This document shows positions 34,102 through 42,383 of a stretch of 64,000 nt of DNA, piece by piece. Position 1 is the first letter of the stretch, and every line of letters begins with the position of its first letter. The translations under genes and the position numbers were made by a program. This DNA comes from Prado023 sp963753075 (GTDB lineage: Bacteria > Actinomycetota > Actinomycetes > S36-B12 > CAIYMF01), in NCBI GenBank assembly GCA_963753075.1, contig CAVWAR010000017.1, forward strand, positions 62,001-126,000, read 5' to 3'. The notes beneath the pieces are model-generated. The model did not search any database, was not told the origin of the DNA, and saw only the letters and a list, made by a program, of their open reading frames with translations.

Positions 34102-36281
34102 GTCTGGGTCGGGACCGGCAGCCCACTGTCGTCGACGTCCAGGGTGAACAGGTCCATCGGCTCGTCGTCCAGTCCGACGACGTCGTGCGCCGGCGCCAAC
34201 CGCCACCGGTCGCCGGTGCCTGCGTCGGCCGTCGACGCGTCGATCAGCACCTCATCGACCTGGGCCAGCGAGGCGAGTGCGAGCGCCCGGCGCACGGGCT
34301 CCCCCCACGCCCCGAACGTCAGCGAGCCGGTGTCGAGGAGCCCGGTCGCGACGGCACCGCTCGACAGGCCGATGTGGAGATCGAGCGAGACCTCCCCCTC
34401 GCTCTCGAGCCGCTTTCGGAACTCGACCGCGAACGCGACCGCCGAGTCTGCGCCGGCGTCCTCACGATCCATCCCGGCGAGGAACAGGAACCGATCAGCA
34501 GCCACACGTACGCGTTGCAGGCCTGTCTCGGAAGCCACCTGCTCGGCAAGCTGGGCAGCGTGCCGGAGCCCGTCACTGACCTGCTCGCGATCCGGATGTG
34601 CCTCGACCGCATTCAGATTCACGGCGACCACCGTGGCACGTGCGGCCGCCTCACCGGTTCCCACGATGTTGCCCTGATCGTCGACGAGATGCGGCGGGAG
34701 CACCGCGAGCAGCAGCTGCCGCTTCCGCTCGTACTCGTCGGCCAGCTCCGCCTCCCGGGCGGCCAGCGAGGCGGCCATCGCCGAAAGCCGGCGCCCCAGG
34801 TCGCCGAACTCGTCGGCACGTGAGGTGTCCACGTCGGGGTGGCGCTCGCCTCCGACGATCGCCTCCGCGGCCTCGACCGTCGGTCGGATCGGCTTGGTCA
34901 ACGACCTCGCCAGCCAGATCCCGAACCCCGCCACCACTGGTAGGACAATCACCAGGACGAGCAGGATCCGAAAGACGTAGGCGATGAGCGGCGCGATGGC
35001 GGCGGACCGCGGCACGTCAGTGACCACGACCCACTGACGGCCGGTGGCGCTGAACGACTCGGCTGCGGTGAAGGTCGGCTCGCCGAAGTAGTTTCGCGCG
35101 CTTCCGCGGAAGACATCGCCGTCGAGCGCAGCCTGCACGGGTGCAGTGTCAATCACCTGGACCCCGACCGGGGAGCCGAAGAGTTCGATCAACTCGGCCT
35201 CGGCCTGGTCATCCTGGTCGCCCGAGCGAAGCCGATCGAGGTATCCCTCAGGGTCCTCGAGCCACGCGCGCGGCTCGCTCTGCAGCCGCAGATCGGAGCC
35301 GACGATGTAGCTGTCGCCCTCGGCGAGGCCAATCGCGTCCCAGGCGCCCTGCGAACTGGCCACCCGGTTCAGCACGTCAACAGGGATCTCCACGGCGAGC
35401 GCACCCAGCACCCGCGACGCGCCGGGGACGGCGCTCACCGCGAAGAGCGATGATCGGCCCGTGGCCGAGACCGTGAAGTCCGTGAGCAGCGTCGTCCCGA
35501 CCGCGGCCCGCGGCAGACTCTCAGTGACAAGCTGCGCCAGGGCGCTGTCAGCGTATGGTCCCGACTCAAGATTGGTGCCCACGTCGTTGCGCTTGTCGAG
35601 CGAGTAGACGATCGTGCCGGCGTCGTCGATGAGCAGCACGTCGCCACCGCCCTTCGACAAGGAGAAGTCCAGGATGGCGTCGGTGACCTCTGCGTTCAGC
35701 TCGGAGTAGGCAGTCCCGTCACCGGCGTCGGCCGGCGCAGCCTCGTCACGTGGACGGACGGTGTAGTGGTACTGCAGCCATCTCCCAGCGGGGGTGCGCG
35801 GCAGCACGTCGACGAGCCCGAAGGGCCCCAGCCCGGCGGCGTTCAGCGGGTCCAGAACCCGCTCCTGGTACCACCTCTCCAGCTCGGCTTGTTGCGCCGG
35901 TGTCAGCTCCTCGTCCGCCAGCTCGGCGAACCGGGTGGTGAAGCCTGCGAGCTGTCTGGCAAGCGCCAAGTCCGAGGACACGGCGGAGATCTCGGCCACG
36001 AGGCGATCAGCGCCAGCCTCGATGCTGTTGGCACGGGCGGCACCCACCGCGGCCAGCTGGTCCTCTGTGCCGCGGACGAGCAGCTCGCGGGCCGCGATGA
36101 AGTTGAGAGCACCGAAGGTCGACACGGCAAGAAGGGCCGTGAGGATCAGGGCTGTCGCCAGCTTTCGGCTCAGTGGCCGCGGTCGGCGCCACCAGGGCAA
36201 GCCGGTCGATTCCGCCTCGGCAGCAGCCGGGCTCCTGTCGGCGGACGTGGGATCTGGCGGGGGAGCCTGACGATCGCTCAC
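34098..36281 (-). CDS. receptor with degenerate class III cyclase domain (727 aa)
   Basis: A membrane receptor: helix about 42-64, an external Cache-like sensor of some 370 residues, helix about 434-456, HAMP (457-505), a connecting coil ending LLLAVLPPHLV, and a C-terminal class III cyclase homology domain (549-715). By eye the active site is degraded. Asn555 replaces the first metal Asp, Arg592 the substrate Lys, Gly657 the base-recognition Asp, and Arg664/Ala668 the transition-state Asn/Arg; only the second metal Asp (Asp596) remains. It is probably a pseudo-cyclase. GTG 36281 overlaps the channel gene's stop by 4 bases, making it third in the operon. It is a paralogue of the first gene. 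Confidence 0.85.
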   Translation of the reverse strand: MSDRQAPPPDPTSADRSPAAAEAESTGLPWWRRPRPLSRKLATALILTALLAVSTFGALNFIAARELLVRGTEDQLAAVGAARANSIEAGADRLVAEISAVSSDLALARQLAGFTTRFAELADEELTPAQQAELERWYQERVLDPLNAAGLGPFGLVDVLPRTPAGRWLQYHYTVRPRDEAAPADAGDGTAYSELNAEVTDAILDFSLSKGGGDVLLIDDAGTIVYSLDKRNDVGTNLESGPYADSALAQLVTESLPRAAVGTTLLTDFTVSATGRSSLFAVSAVPGASRVLGALAVEIPVDVLNRVASSQGAWDAIGLAEGDSYIVGSDLRLQSEPRAWLEDPEGYLDRLRSGDQDDQAEAELIELFGSPVGVQVIDTAPVQAALDGDVFRGSARNYFGEPTFTAAESFSATGRQWVVVTDVPRSAAIAPLIAYVFRILLVLVIVLPVVAGFGIWLARSLTKPIRPTVEAAEAIVGGERHPDVDTSRADEFGDLGRRLSAMAASLAAREAELADEYERKRQLLLAVLPPHLVDDQGNIVGTGEAAARATVVAVNLNAVEAHPDREQVSDGLRHAAQLAEQVASETGLQRVRVAADRFLFLAGMDREDAGADSAVAFAVEFRKRLESEGEVSLDLHIGLSSGAVATGLLDTGSLTFGAWGEPVRRALALASLAQVDEVLIDASTADAGTGDRWRLAPAHDVVGLDDEPMDLFTLDVDDSGLPVPTQT

Positions 36282-37759
36282 GTCCGATCAGCTCCTGCCG
36301 GCGAGGGTGCGCGGCGTTCGACCAGGCGGTTGATCCGGCGCTGGCGCAGGGCCACCAGCCGGTTGAACGCCGCGACGATCTCCACGTTGCGGCTCCCGAT
36401 CTCGTCGACTGCGTCTGCGCCGAGAACGATCACCTCGCAGTCCGTGAAGGCGCGCAGGGCCACGAGTCGGTCGTTGCCGCGCCCGGTCTCAAGCAGGCCC
36501 ACGATGTCGCCGACCCCGACATCGGTGACGAGCGCTTCATCGAACCCCGGCTCGAGGAGCACGAGTCGGCCAGAGCCATCAACGATCAGCAGCAGGTCGC
36601 GCGTCTCGGTGCCGGACTTGACCATGAGCTCACCGGCGCGGAACCGAGCGCGATGAGAGGTCTGCGCCAGCCGGTCCAGATCGGCGTCCGGGAGGTCCGC
36701 GAGCAGGGGTGAGGTGCGCACGGCTTCGCGCAGATCGGCCAGGGTCGGCTCGGCGGCTTTCGCCTCGGCGATCGGATCATGGAGGAAGATGTCCTGCGCG
36801 GGACTCGGCAACGGGACGTTGTGGCGGTGCGACTGGTACCAGACGAGCGCACCGAAGTCGCTCCGCACCCGTGGCACGATGGCGAAGTCGCTGACCCACA
36901 TGTGCACGTCGTAACCCATGAGTGGATCGTCGATGGCCGTGACCATGACGGTGGGCATCGGATCGGTGCGAACGCCGGGCACGGACCTCGCCGCATCGAG
37001 AAGCATGTCCTTGGCCAGCGTCGGCGGGTTCGCGAAGGCAACCTGGAGGGAGACGACCACGCGGTGCAGGGGCTCGGGGGAGCTGTGGTTGACCACGCTC
37101 GCGTTCGCGAGCACGCTGTTCGGAACGACGACCACGTCGCCGTTCCGATCGCGAATGCGGGACGTGCGCCAGTTGATGTCGATCACCTCACCCTCCACCT
37201 CATCCGCGCTGATCCAGTCGCCTTGCGTGAAGGGTCGATCGCTGAGCAGGAGCACGCCGGAGGCCAATCCGCTGAGGGTGTCCTGCAGCGCGAAGGACAC
37301 GACGAGCGAGGTGACGCCCAAGGCCGCCAATGCCGACGAGAGATCCACATCCCACACACCCGCCAGGACCAACGCACCAGTGCCGATCAGCAGCGCCAGA
37401 CGGGGGAGCAGCAGCACGAGCGCAGGAACCGGACGCCGCCCGGGCTCCGGTGGTCGAGAGCGGTTTCGGTCGCCGATGACTCGCAGGATCTGCCAACCTG
37501 TGGCCGCCAGGGAGATGAGGAGCCCGGTGGCCACCACCTTGGCGAACCACTCATCCGCGAATCCGAGGACCGGTACGAGCAGCGCCCACGCGGCGAAGAA
37601 CGGCAGCACCCAGTTGCGGAATGTCAGCACCGGCGTGCGCATGGCCGACTCGGACTGGCGCAGGCGCTCCTCGACCTCAGCCGCGCCGATGACGATCAGC
37701 GGGACGATCAGGATGACCGCGAAGCTCCAGAGCACCTCGCTGGAGTTGGACCCGCTCAT
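36278..37759 (-). CDS. MscS-type channel with C-terminal cyclic-nucleotide-binding domain
   Basis: A 493-residue channel. Hydrophobic helices lie at about 9-27, 50-68, 74-92 and 112-134, followed by the MscS pore helix and beta domain (LAALGVTSLVVSFALQDTLS, about 144-163, then FTQGDWI and VVVPNSVLANASVVNHS). A cNMP-binding-like beta roll occupies about 342-455. The phosphate-binding cassette reads VGDIVGLLETGRGNDRLVAL: the Arg is kept (Arg431), but the usual Glu of the F-G-E motif is Leu422. This is the architecture of bacterial cyclic-nucleotide-gated (bCNG) members of the MscS family. It is the middle gene of a coupled operon between two cyclase-domain receptors. Confidence 0.88.
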   Translation of the reverse strand: MSGSNSSEVLWSFAVILIVPLIVIGAAEVEERLRQSESAMRTPVLTFRNWVLPFFAAWALLVPVLGFADEWFAKVVATGLLISLAATGWQILRVIGDRNRSRPPEPGRRPVPALVLLLPRLALLIGTGALVLAGVWDVDLSSALAALGVTSLVVSFALQDTLSGLASGVLLLSDRPFTQGDWISADEVEGEVIDINWRTSRIRDRNGDVVVVPNSVLANASVVNHSSPEPLHRVVVSLQVAFANPPTLAKDMLLDAARSVPGVRTDPMPTVMVTAIDDPLMGYDVHMWVSDFAIVPRVRSDFGALVWYQSHRHNVPLPSPAQDIFLHDPIAEAKAAEPTLADLREAVRTSPLLADLPDADLDRLAQTSHRARFRAGELMVKSGTETRDLLLIVDGSGRLVLLEPGFDEALVTDVGVGDIVGLLETGRGNDRLVALRAFTDCEVIVLGADAVDEIGSRNVEIVAAFNRLVALRQRRINRLVERRAPSPAGADRT

Positions 37760-40002
37760 TGCTGCGCTCCCGTCCCGGCCGGCACATCGCGCACGTCAGG
37801 AGCGACGACCACCGCCCACAGATCGCCGCCTGGGCCGACCTGGCGATGCGCGTCGGCCGGGGCTGCGCCACCGCGCCAGTGGGTCACCTCGATCTCCTCG
37901 GGCAGCCTGGCCCTGGTTGCCTCCGTGACGATGATCTCGTCAGCGTGTGCGGCTCGAGCCAGCGCATGCGCCGTTGTGACCGTCGGGCCCCAGACGTCGT
38001 AGACGAGCCGGGTGCCGCCGGACATGCCCACCGTCACCGGCCCGGTGTTGATACCGATGGCCGTGGCCAGCGGCGCCGATGAGGCCCGCGCGAGAACGTT
38101 CACCGCCTCAGCGACTCGTTCGGCGAACGCGACGGTGCGCGGGGCGTGGTCGATGTAGGGACGGTCGTGGCCACAGGCACCGAAGTAGGAGTCGCCCACA
38201 ACCTTGATGCGATCAAGCCCCTGCTCGAGGGCGATGTCGTCGACAGTGGCGTGCAGCTCGTCGATCAGTTGGCGGTCACTGCCGGGGTGGGTCTCGACGA
38301 GCCGGCCGAGTCCGAGGACGACGACGACGACGACCGTGGCACTCGGCACCTCGTCCAGGGCCTCGACGTCGCCGCGAGCGATGCGCTGCGCGACCGAGGA
38401 CGGCAGCATGCTCTCCAGCACATGAACCCGCTGGGCACGGGCTTCCCGCAGCTCCATCTGTTGACGACGCAATGACAGCCCCATCGCCGTCAGGCTGCCG
38501 ACCAGGCGGTGGAACTCGACGGGGCTCCTGTCCGGAATCGTCACCGGCTCCAACGTCGCGGCCGCCCCTTGGGCGATCGCGCTCGTGCCAAGGCGGTCGG
38601 AGATGACCCGCACGGGTCGCATGAAGCTCTTTGCCCACGCCACGGCGACGAACGCGAGCACGACCAGGAAGGTGGCGGAGCCGAAGAGCAGAACCTTGCG
38701 GAACGCAGCGAAGGGCGACGTCGCGGCGTCCGAGCTGATCTCGACCACCGTCCACCACCGGACGTCGTCGACCTCCAGCGGCTCGGCCTCACTGACGACG
38801 TCAGCTCCGGTCATGCTCGTGGCACTGCCGACCTCGGTCACGCCGTCCAGCGCAGCGTTGACGGTCGCGTCAACAGCTGGAAGGACAAGAATCGTGGTGC
38901 CGTTGCGCTCGATGACTGCTCGCTCCTCCTCCGTGAGGACACCCGCCGCTGACGACGTGTCGAGGAAGGCCTGCGGATCGAGGAGGTAGGCCTGGGGGTC
39001 GCTGCGCGTCTTCCCATCCGCGCCGAACAGGTACAGGTCCGTCGGCGTTTCTAGCTCGTCGTCGTCGCTGGTGACCTCCTTGGTCGCCGCGACCAAGGAG
39101 GTCAGCTGCTGCGTGTAGACCTCCGCGGCGTAGGTGAGGACGACGGCGCCGATGACCCGCCCCTCCGCGCGCACCGCGGCAGCGGCTGCGCCGATCGGGG
39201 TGCCCGGCGCAGTGCGGTAGTAGCTGAGGTCGGTGACGATCCCATCATCGCTGTCGGCCGCTGCGTCGGCTGCCCGCGCGATGATCGACCCGCTGTAGGG
39301 ACCGACCGACACGCTCGTACCAAGATCCGGCCCCTTCGACGCGCTGTACACGATGCGCCCGGTCGCGCCGACCAGGTACAGGTCGATCAGGCCGCCCTGG
39401 ATCACCGTGTTGCGGAATCCGGGGTGGAAACGCGCGTGCGCGGCTGACCAATCGCTGCCATCGGCGGCATCCGAGACCGCGATCGGGTCGCTGATCAGCT
39501 CGTCGGGCACCGAGTAGTTGGCTTGGAGGTAGAGCGCAGCCGGGTTGTCGGACAGGATGTCGCTCACCTGGACGGTTTCGCCGGCCTCCTCCAGCGGCTT
39601 GAAGTACTTCTCCTGGTAGGCGCGGAGGAGTCGCTGGCGAAGTTCCCGCAACTCCGACCCAGTTGCCGAGGGGAGCTCCGCGAGGGCCAAGGAGAAGTCC
39701 TCGATCGCGACCTCGGTCTGATTGCTGATGGCGAGTTGCTCGGCGAGGCTCTTGTAGTAGTCCATCTGAGCCGCCACCTGATTGGATCCGGCTGAACGTA
39801 GCGCCTGCAGGCTGTCGTTGACGATCGTCCTCCCGAGCGTCTGACCGGTGTCGAGTCCGACAACCGTGGCCACCAGCATGGAGGCGATCCCGACGCCGAG
39901 GACTGTCGCAGCCAGCCGCGAGGACAGCGTCACCCCCCGCCGCCGCCGTGGAGCGGAGTTCGGCTCGCCGTGCTCGCCCCTGCTCTCGGGATTGCGCCTC
40001 AT
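37756..40002 (-). CDS. receptor with degenerate class III cyclase domain (748 aa)
   Basis: First gene of the channel operon. It has a basic N-terminus, helix about 29-50, an external Cache-like sensor (YLQANYSVPDELISDP, GRIVYSASKGPDLGTS), helix about 434-457, HAMP-like linker and a class III cyclase domain (555-735). Lys600 and the second metal Asp604 (RIKVVGDSYFGACG) and the adenine-type Asp669 (VYDVWG) are present. The first metal Asp is replaced by a hydrophobic run (Val561 region), and the transition-state Asn and Arg are Thr676 and Ala680. Catalysis is doubtful even when paired with the 727-residue paralogue, which also lacks the first metal Asp. Its stop overlaps the channel ATG by 4 bases. 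Confidence 0.85.
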   Translation of the reverse strand: MRRNPESRGEHGEPNSAPRRRRGVTLSSRLAATVLGVGIASMLVATVVGLDTGQTLGRTIVNDSLQALRSAGSNQVAAQMDYYKSLAEQLAISNQTEVAIEDFSLALAELPSATGSELRELRQRLLRAYQEKYFKPLEEAGETVQVSDILSDNPAALYLQANYSVPDELISDPIAVSDAADGSDWSAAHARFHPGFRNTVIQGGLIDLYLVGATGRIVYSASKGPDLGTSVSVGPYSGSIIARAADAAADSDDGIVTDLSYYRTAPGTPIGAAAAAVRAEGRVIGAVVLTYAAEVYTQQLTSLVAATKEVTSDDDELETPTDLYLFGADGKTRSDPQAYLLDPQAFLDTSSAAGVLTEEERAVIERNGTTILVLPAVDATVNAALDGVTEVGSATSMTGADVVSEAEPLEVDDVRWWTVVEISSDAATSPFAAFRKVLLFGSATFLVVLAFVAVAWAKSFMRPVRVISDRLGTSAIAQGAAATLEPVTIPDRSPVEFHRLVGSLTAMGLSLRRQQMELREARAQRVHVLESMLPSSVAQRIARGDVEALDEVPSATVVVVVVLGLGRLVETHPGSDRQLIDELHATVDDIALEQGLDRIKVVGDSYFGACGHDRPYIDHAPRTVAFAERVAEAVNVLARASSAPLATAIGINTGPVTVGMSGGTRLVYDVWGPTVTTAHALARAAHADEIIVTEATRARLPEEIEVTHWRGGAAPADAHRQVGPGGDLWAVVVAPDVRDVPAGTGAQQ

Positions 40003-40010
40003 GGAAGCGC

Positions 40011-40016
40011 AGCCTA
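40011..40016 (-). promoter_or_regulatory. -10 hexamer TAGGCT, leaderless start of the channel operon
   Basis: On the minus strand TAGGCT ends 8 bases before the ATG at 40002, with no ribosome site between. The rest of the 205-bp gap up to the aminotransferase shows no repeat or clear operator. Confidence 0.45.
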
Positions 40017-40207
40017 GTGATGACGCTGGCGTTTGTCGGCGCCCTGATGCCTGCGTCGCCGTGCGGCCGCTGGCCCGCCGGACCCCCGGAGCGCCGCCAC
40101 CTCGCTCGGGATGCGTTGGCCCGCACGTGACGCTGGCCGGGGCAACACAGCTGTGGGGCGGCTAGCCTCAGGGGCGCCTACCCTCGCTCCCACACTGGAG
40201 ACCGCCC

Positions 40208-41638
40208 ATGAGCCTCGATCCGCACCAGGGATCCAGCACATCCGCCGCCTGGCCCGAGAATGATCCCGAGACCTGGAGGCGGTTGCCGGACTCATCCACG
40301 CCGTTGGACCCGGCGCGTGTCGAGGCCCTGATCGCCTCGGAGTGGGAGCGGTTCGCCGCCACCACCGGGGGATCGGCATCGCACCACGGCCGCGCTCTCG
40401 GGACCCTCCCACTCGGGGTCACCTCGTCGTTCCAGCACTGGGAGCCGTACCCCGTGGCGATCGAGTCCGGTCGGGGCGCCTGGCTCACGGACGTCGACGG
40501 GCGGCGGCTGCTTGACCTCTCGATGGGCTTCGGGGCCATGCTGGTCGGCCACCTGAATCCGGCCGTCGTGGAATCCGTCGTGCGCGCGATGGAGGTCGGG
40601 ACCCTGTTCGTGACCCCGTCTCCGGCGGCCACCGACGTGGCTGAGCGGTTCCAGCGGCGGTTCGATCTCGAGCAGCTCCGGTTCGCGAACTCGGGCACTG
40701 AGGCGACGATGTACGCAGTGCGCACAGCCCGCGCATTCACCGAACGGCACGCGATCATCAAGATCGAGGGTGGGTACCACGGCGGCTACGACGCGCTGTC
40801 CGTGTCGGTCAAGCCGGAGGTCGCCGAGGCCGGGCCGGAGGATGCGCCCACGCCCGTCACCCCGTTCGATGTCGAGGCCGGCATCGTCCACGTGGTCCCC
40901 TACAACGACCTCGACCGGCTCGAGGTCATCCTGGCCGAGCACGGCTCTGAGATCGCCGCCGTGGTGATGGAGCCGGTGCTGGAGAACATCTCGATCGTGC
41001 TGCCCGACGCCGGGTACCTGGCCGGCGTGCGCGCGGCCTGCGACCGGCACGGCGTGCTGCTGGTGTTCGACGAGGTGAAGACCGGACTCACGGCGGGGTA
41101 CAGCGGTGCGTCCCAGCGGCTCGGGGTGACGCCGGACCTGGTGACGCTGGCCAAGAGCGTCGGAGGGGGGCTCCCGCTGGCCGTGTTCGGGGGACGGGCC
41201 GAGGTGATGGCCGCGGTCACGGACAACCGGATGCCGCACTTCGGCACCTACAACGGCAACCCGTTGGTGATGGCTGCCGCGGCAGCAGTCGATGACGTGT
41301 GCACGCACGCGGCGCTCGCCGCCGCGGAGCAGCTCAACGATGGCGCCCTGAGCGCGATCGATGACGTGATCGCGCAGTATGAGCTGCCAGCGCACACTGT
41401 CGGCTTCGGGGTCAAGGGTGCGGTGACCTGGTCGCCGACGCCCGTGCGCAACTATCGCGACTACAAGCGCACGGACTTCGCCACGGCTGAGTTGAGCTGG
41501 CTCTGGGGCGTCAACCGGGGCATCCTCACCCCGCCCGGGCTCGACGAGCAGTGGCTTGTCTCGCTTGCGCACACTTCCGCGGACATGGAGCTGCTGGTCG
41601 CGGAGTTCACCGAGCTGGCGCAGGCGCTGCGCGCCTGA
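40208..41638 (+). CDS. class III aminotransferase, glutamate-1-semialdehyde aminomutase-like
   Basis: A 476-residue PLP enzyme. It shows RFANSGTEATMYAVRTARAF, the phosphate-binding IKIEGGYHGGYD, the cofactor Asp in LLVFDEVKTG and the Schiff-base lysine Lys316 in TLAKSVGGGLPLAVFGG; AKxxGGGLP is the GSAM-type signature. No other haem-synthesis genes are nearby, and the protein is about 40 residues longer than HemL at the N-terminus, so it is more likely a GSAM-related transaminase or aminomutase of secondary metabolism than the housekeeping HemL. Divergent from the channel operon; ends beside the convergent padR gene. Confidence 0.85.
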   Translation: MSLDPHQGSSTSAAWPENDPETWRRLPDSSTPLDPARVEALIASEWERFAATTGGSASHHGRALGTLPLGVTSSFQHWEPYPVAIESGRGAWLTDVDGRRLLDLSMGFGAMLVGHLNPAVVESVVRAMEVGTLFVTPSPAATDVAERFQRRFDLEQLRFANSGTEATMYAVRTARAFTERHAIIKIEGGYHGGYDALSVSVKPEVAEAGPEDAPTPVTPFDVEAGIVHVVPYNDLDRLEVILAEHGSEIAAVVMEPVLENISIVLPDAGYLAGVRAACDRHGVLLVFDEVKTGLTAGYSGASQRLGVTPDLVTLAKSVGGGLPLAVFGGRAEVMAAVTDNRMPHFGTYNGNPLVMAAAAAVDDVCTHAALAAAEQLNDGALSAIDDVIAQYELPAHTVGFGVKGAVTWSPTPVRNYRDYKRTDFATAELSWLWGVNRGILTPPGLDEQWLVSLAHTSADMELLVAEFTELAQALRA

Positions 41639-41668
41639 GCCCGGGCCTGCATGGCCCCAGCCCCTTGG

Positions 41669-42313
41669 CTACTCGGCCAGGATTCCGTGCAGGGCACGGC
41701 GGGTCTCATCGAGCTGGGCGGTGGCCCGGGTGCGCTGGTCGTCGGTGGCGAAGCGGAACTGCTGGGCCACGCCCATCAGGGCCATGACCGCCTCGCGCAT
41801 CGCCGCGTGTGAGGGTGCGCCCCTCGTGTCATCGGCCCAGACCTGCTCGAGGGCCTCCTCGTGCTCCGAGACGTAGGCGCGGCCGTCGTCGGTCAGGACG
41901 AAGTCCGTGCCCTTGTCGGTGCCGGTCGCGATGATCAGGCCCTCGTCGACGAGTTGGGACAGGGTGGGATAGACCGAGCCGGGGCTCGGCGTCCAGGCGC
42001 CCTCAGTGCGATCGGCGATCTGCTTCATCAGGCTGTAGCCGTTGGCTGGGCCGTCGGCGAGCAGCGACAGGACGGCCTCACGGATCGCTCCCTTGGGCCG
42101 ACGTCGCCGGCCGCGTGGGCCGCCCGGCCCGGGGCCGAAGCCGGGGCCGCCGAAGCCGCGGCCGCCGCCGCGGCGGTGCCCCCGCCCTCGGCCCCGACCG
42201 GGACCTCGTTCGTTGGGGATGCCATCGCCGTACGGCTCGGACTGGACCGCCGGGTCGTCGTGGTGACGATGGCGGCGCGGGTGGTGCTGTGGTGTGTGGG
42301 ATTCGCGCATCAT
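41669..42313 (-). CDS. PadR-family regulator with long His- and Gly/Arg-rich N-terminus
   Basis: A 214-residue regulator. The winged helix (about 75-155) reads KGAIREAVLSLLADGPANGY followed by SPGSVYPTLSQLVDEGLI, the PadR hallmark, and a C-terminal dimerisation helix follows. The first 75 residues are unusual: a His-rich start (HHPRRHRHHDD) and a Gly/Arg/Pro tract. This could bind metal or nucleic acid, or only be disordered. AAGGAG precedes ATG 42313. A near-perfect 16-bp palindrome 51-66 bp upstream is the likely self-operator. The gene sits directly downstream of the decarboxylase gene on the same strand. Confidence 0.88.
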   Translation of the reverse strand: MMRESHTPQHHPRRHRHHDDPAVQSEPYGDGIPNERGPGRGRGRGHRRGGGRGFGGPGFGPGPGGPRGRRRRPKGAIREAVLSLLADGPANGYSLMKQIADRTEGAWTPSPGSVYPTLSQLVDEGLIIATGTDKGTDFVLTDDGRAYVSEHEEALEQVWADDTRGAPSHAAMREAVMALMGVAQQFRFATDDQRTRATAQLDETRRALHGILAE

Positions 42314-42363
42314 GGCGAGTCTCCTTCGTTGTCAGTTGCTGAACCTGGTGTCCAACGACATGA

Positions 42364-42379
42364 TAACGATATATCGCTA
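42364..42379. promoter_or_regulatory. palindromic operator upstream of padR
   Basis: TAACGATATATCGCTA contains the perfect 10-bp palindrome CGATATATCG (42367-42376), with outer TA/TA also matching. It is the only strongly A/T-rich spot in the 70-bp gap before padR and resembles PadR-type operators built on ATATAT centres. Confidence 0.6.
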
Positions 42380-42383
42380 GGGT

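Noticed and set aside
34098..40002. Annotating both receptors as active adenylate cyclases
   Set aside because: Key metal and transition-state residues appear missing in both, so only the domain architecture is claimed.
40292..41572. A 426-codon minus-strand frame opposite the aminotransferase
   Set aside because: Shadow of the PLP enzyme, which has all cofactor-binding motifs.
40208..41638. Calling the aminotransferase HemL (haem synthesis)
   Set aside because: GSAM-type signature is present but the N-terminus is longer and no haem genes are nearby; left as GSAM-like.
41643..41657. GGGCC-N5-GGCCC hairpin between the aminotransferase and padR genes
   Set aside because: Only 5 bp of stem; too short to call a terminator with confidence in GC-rich DNA.
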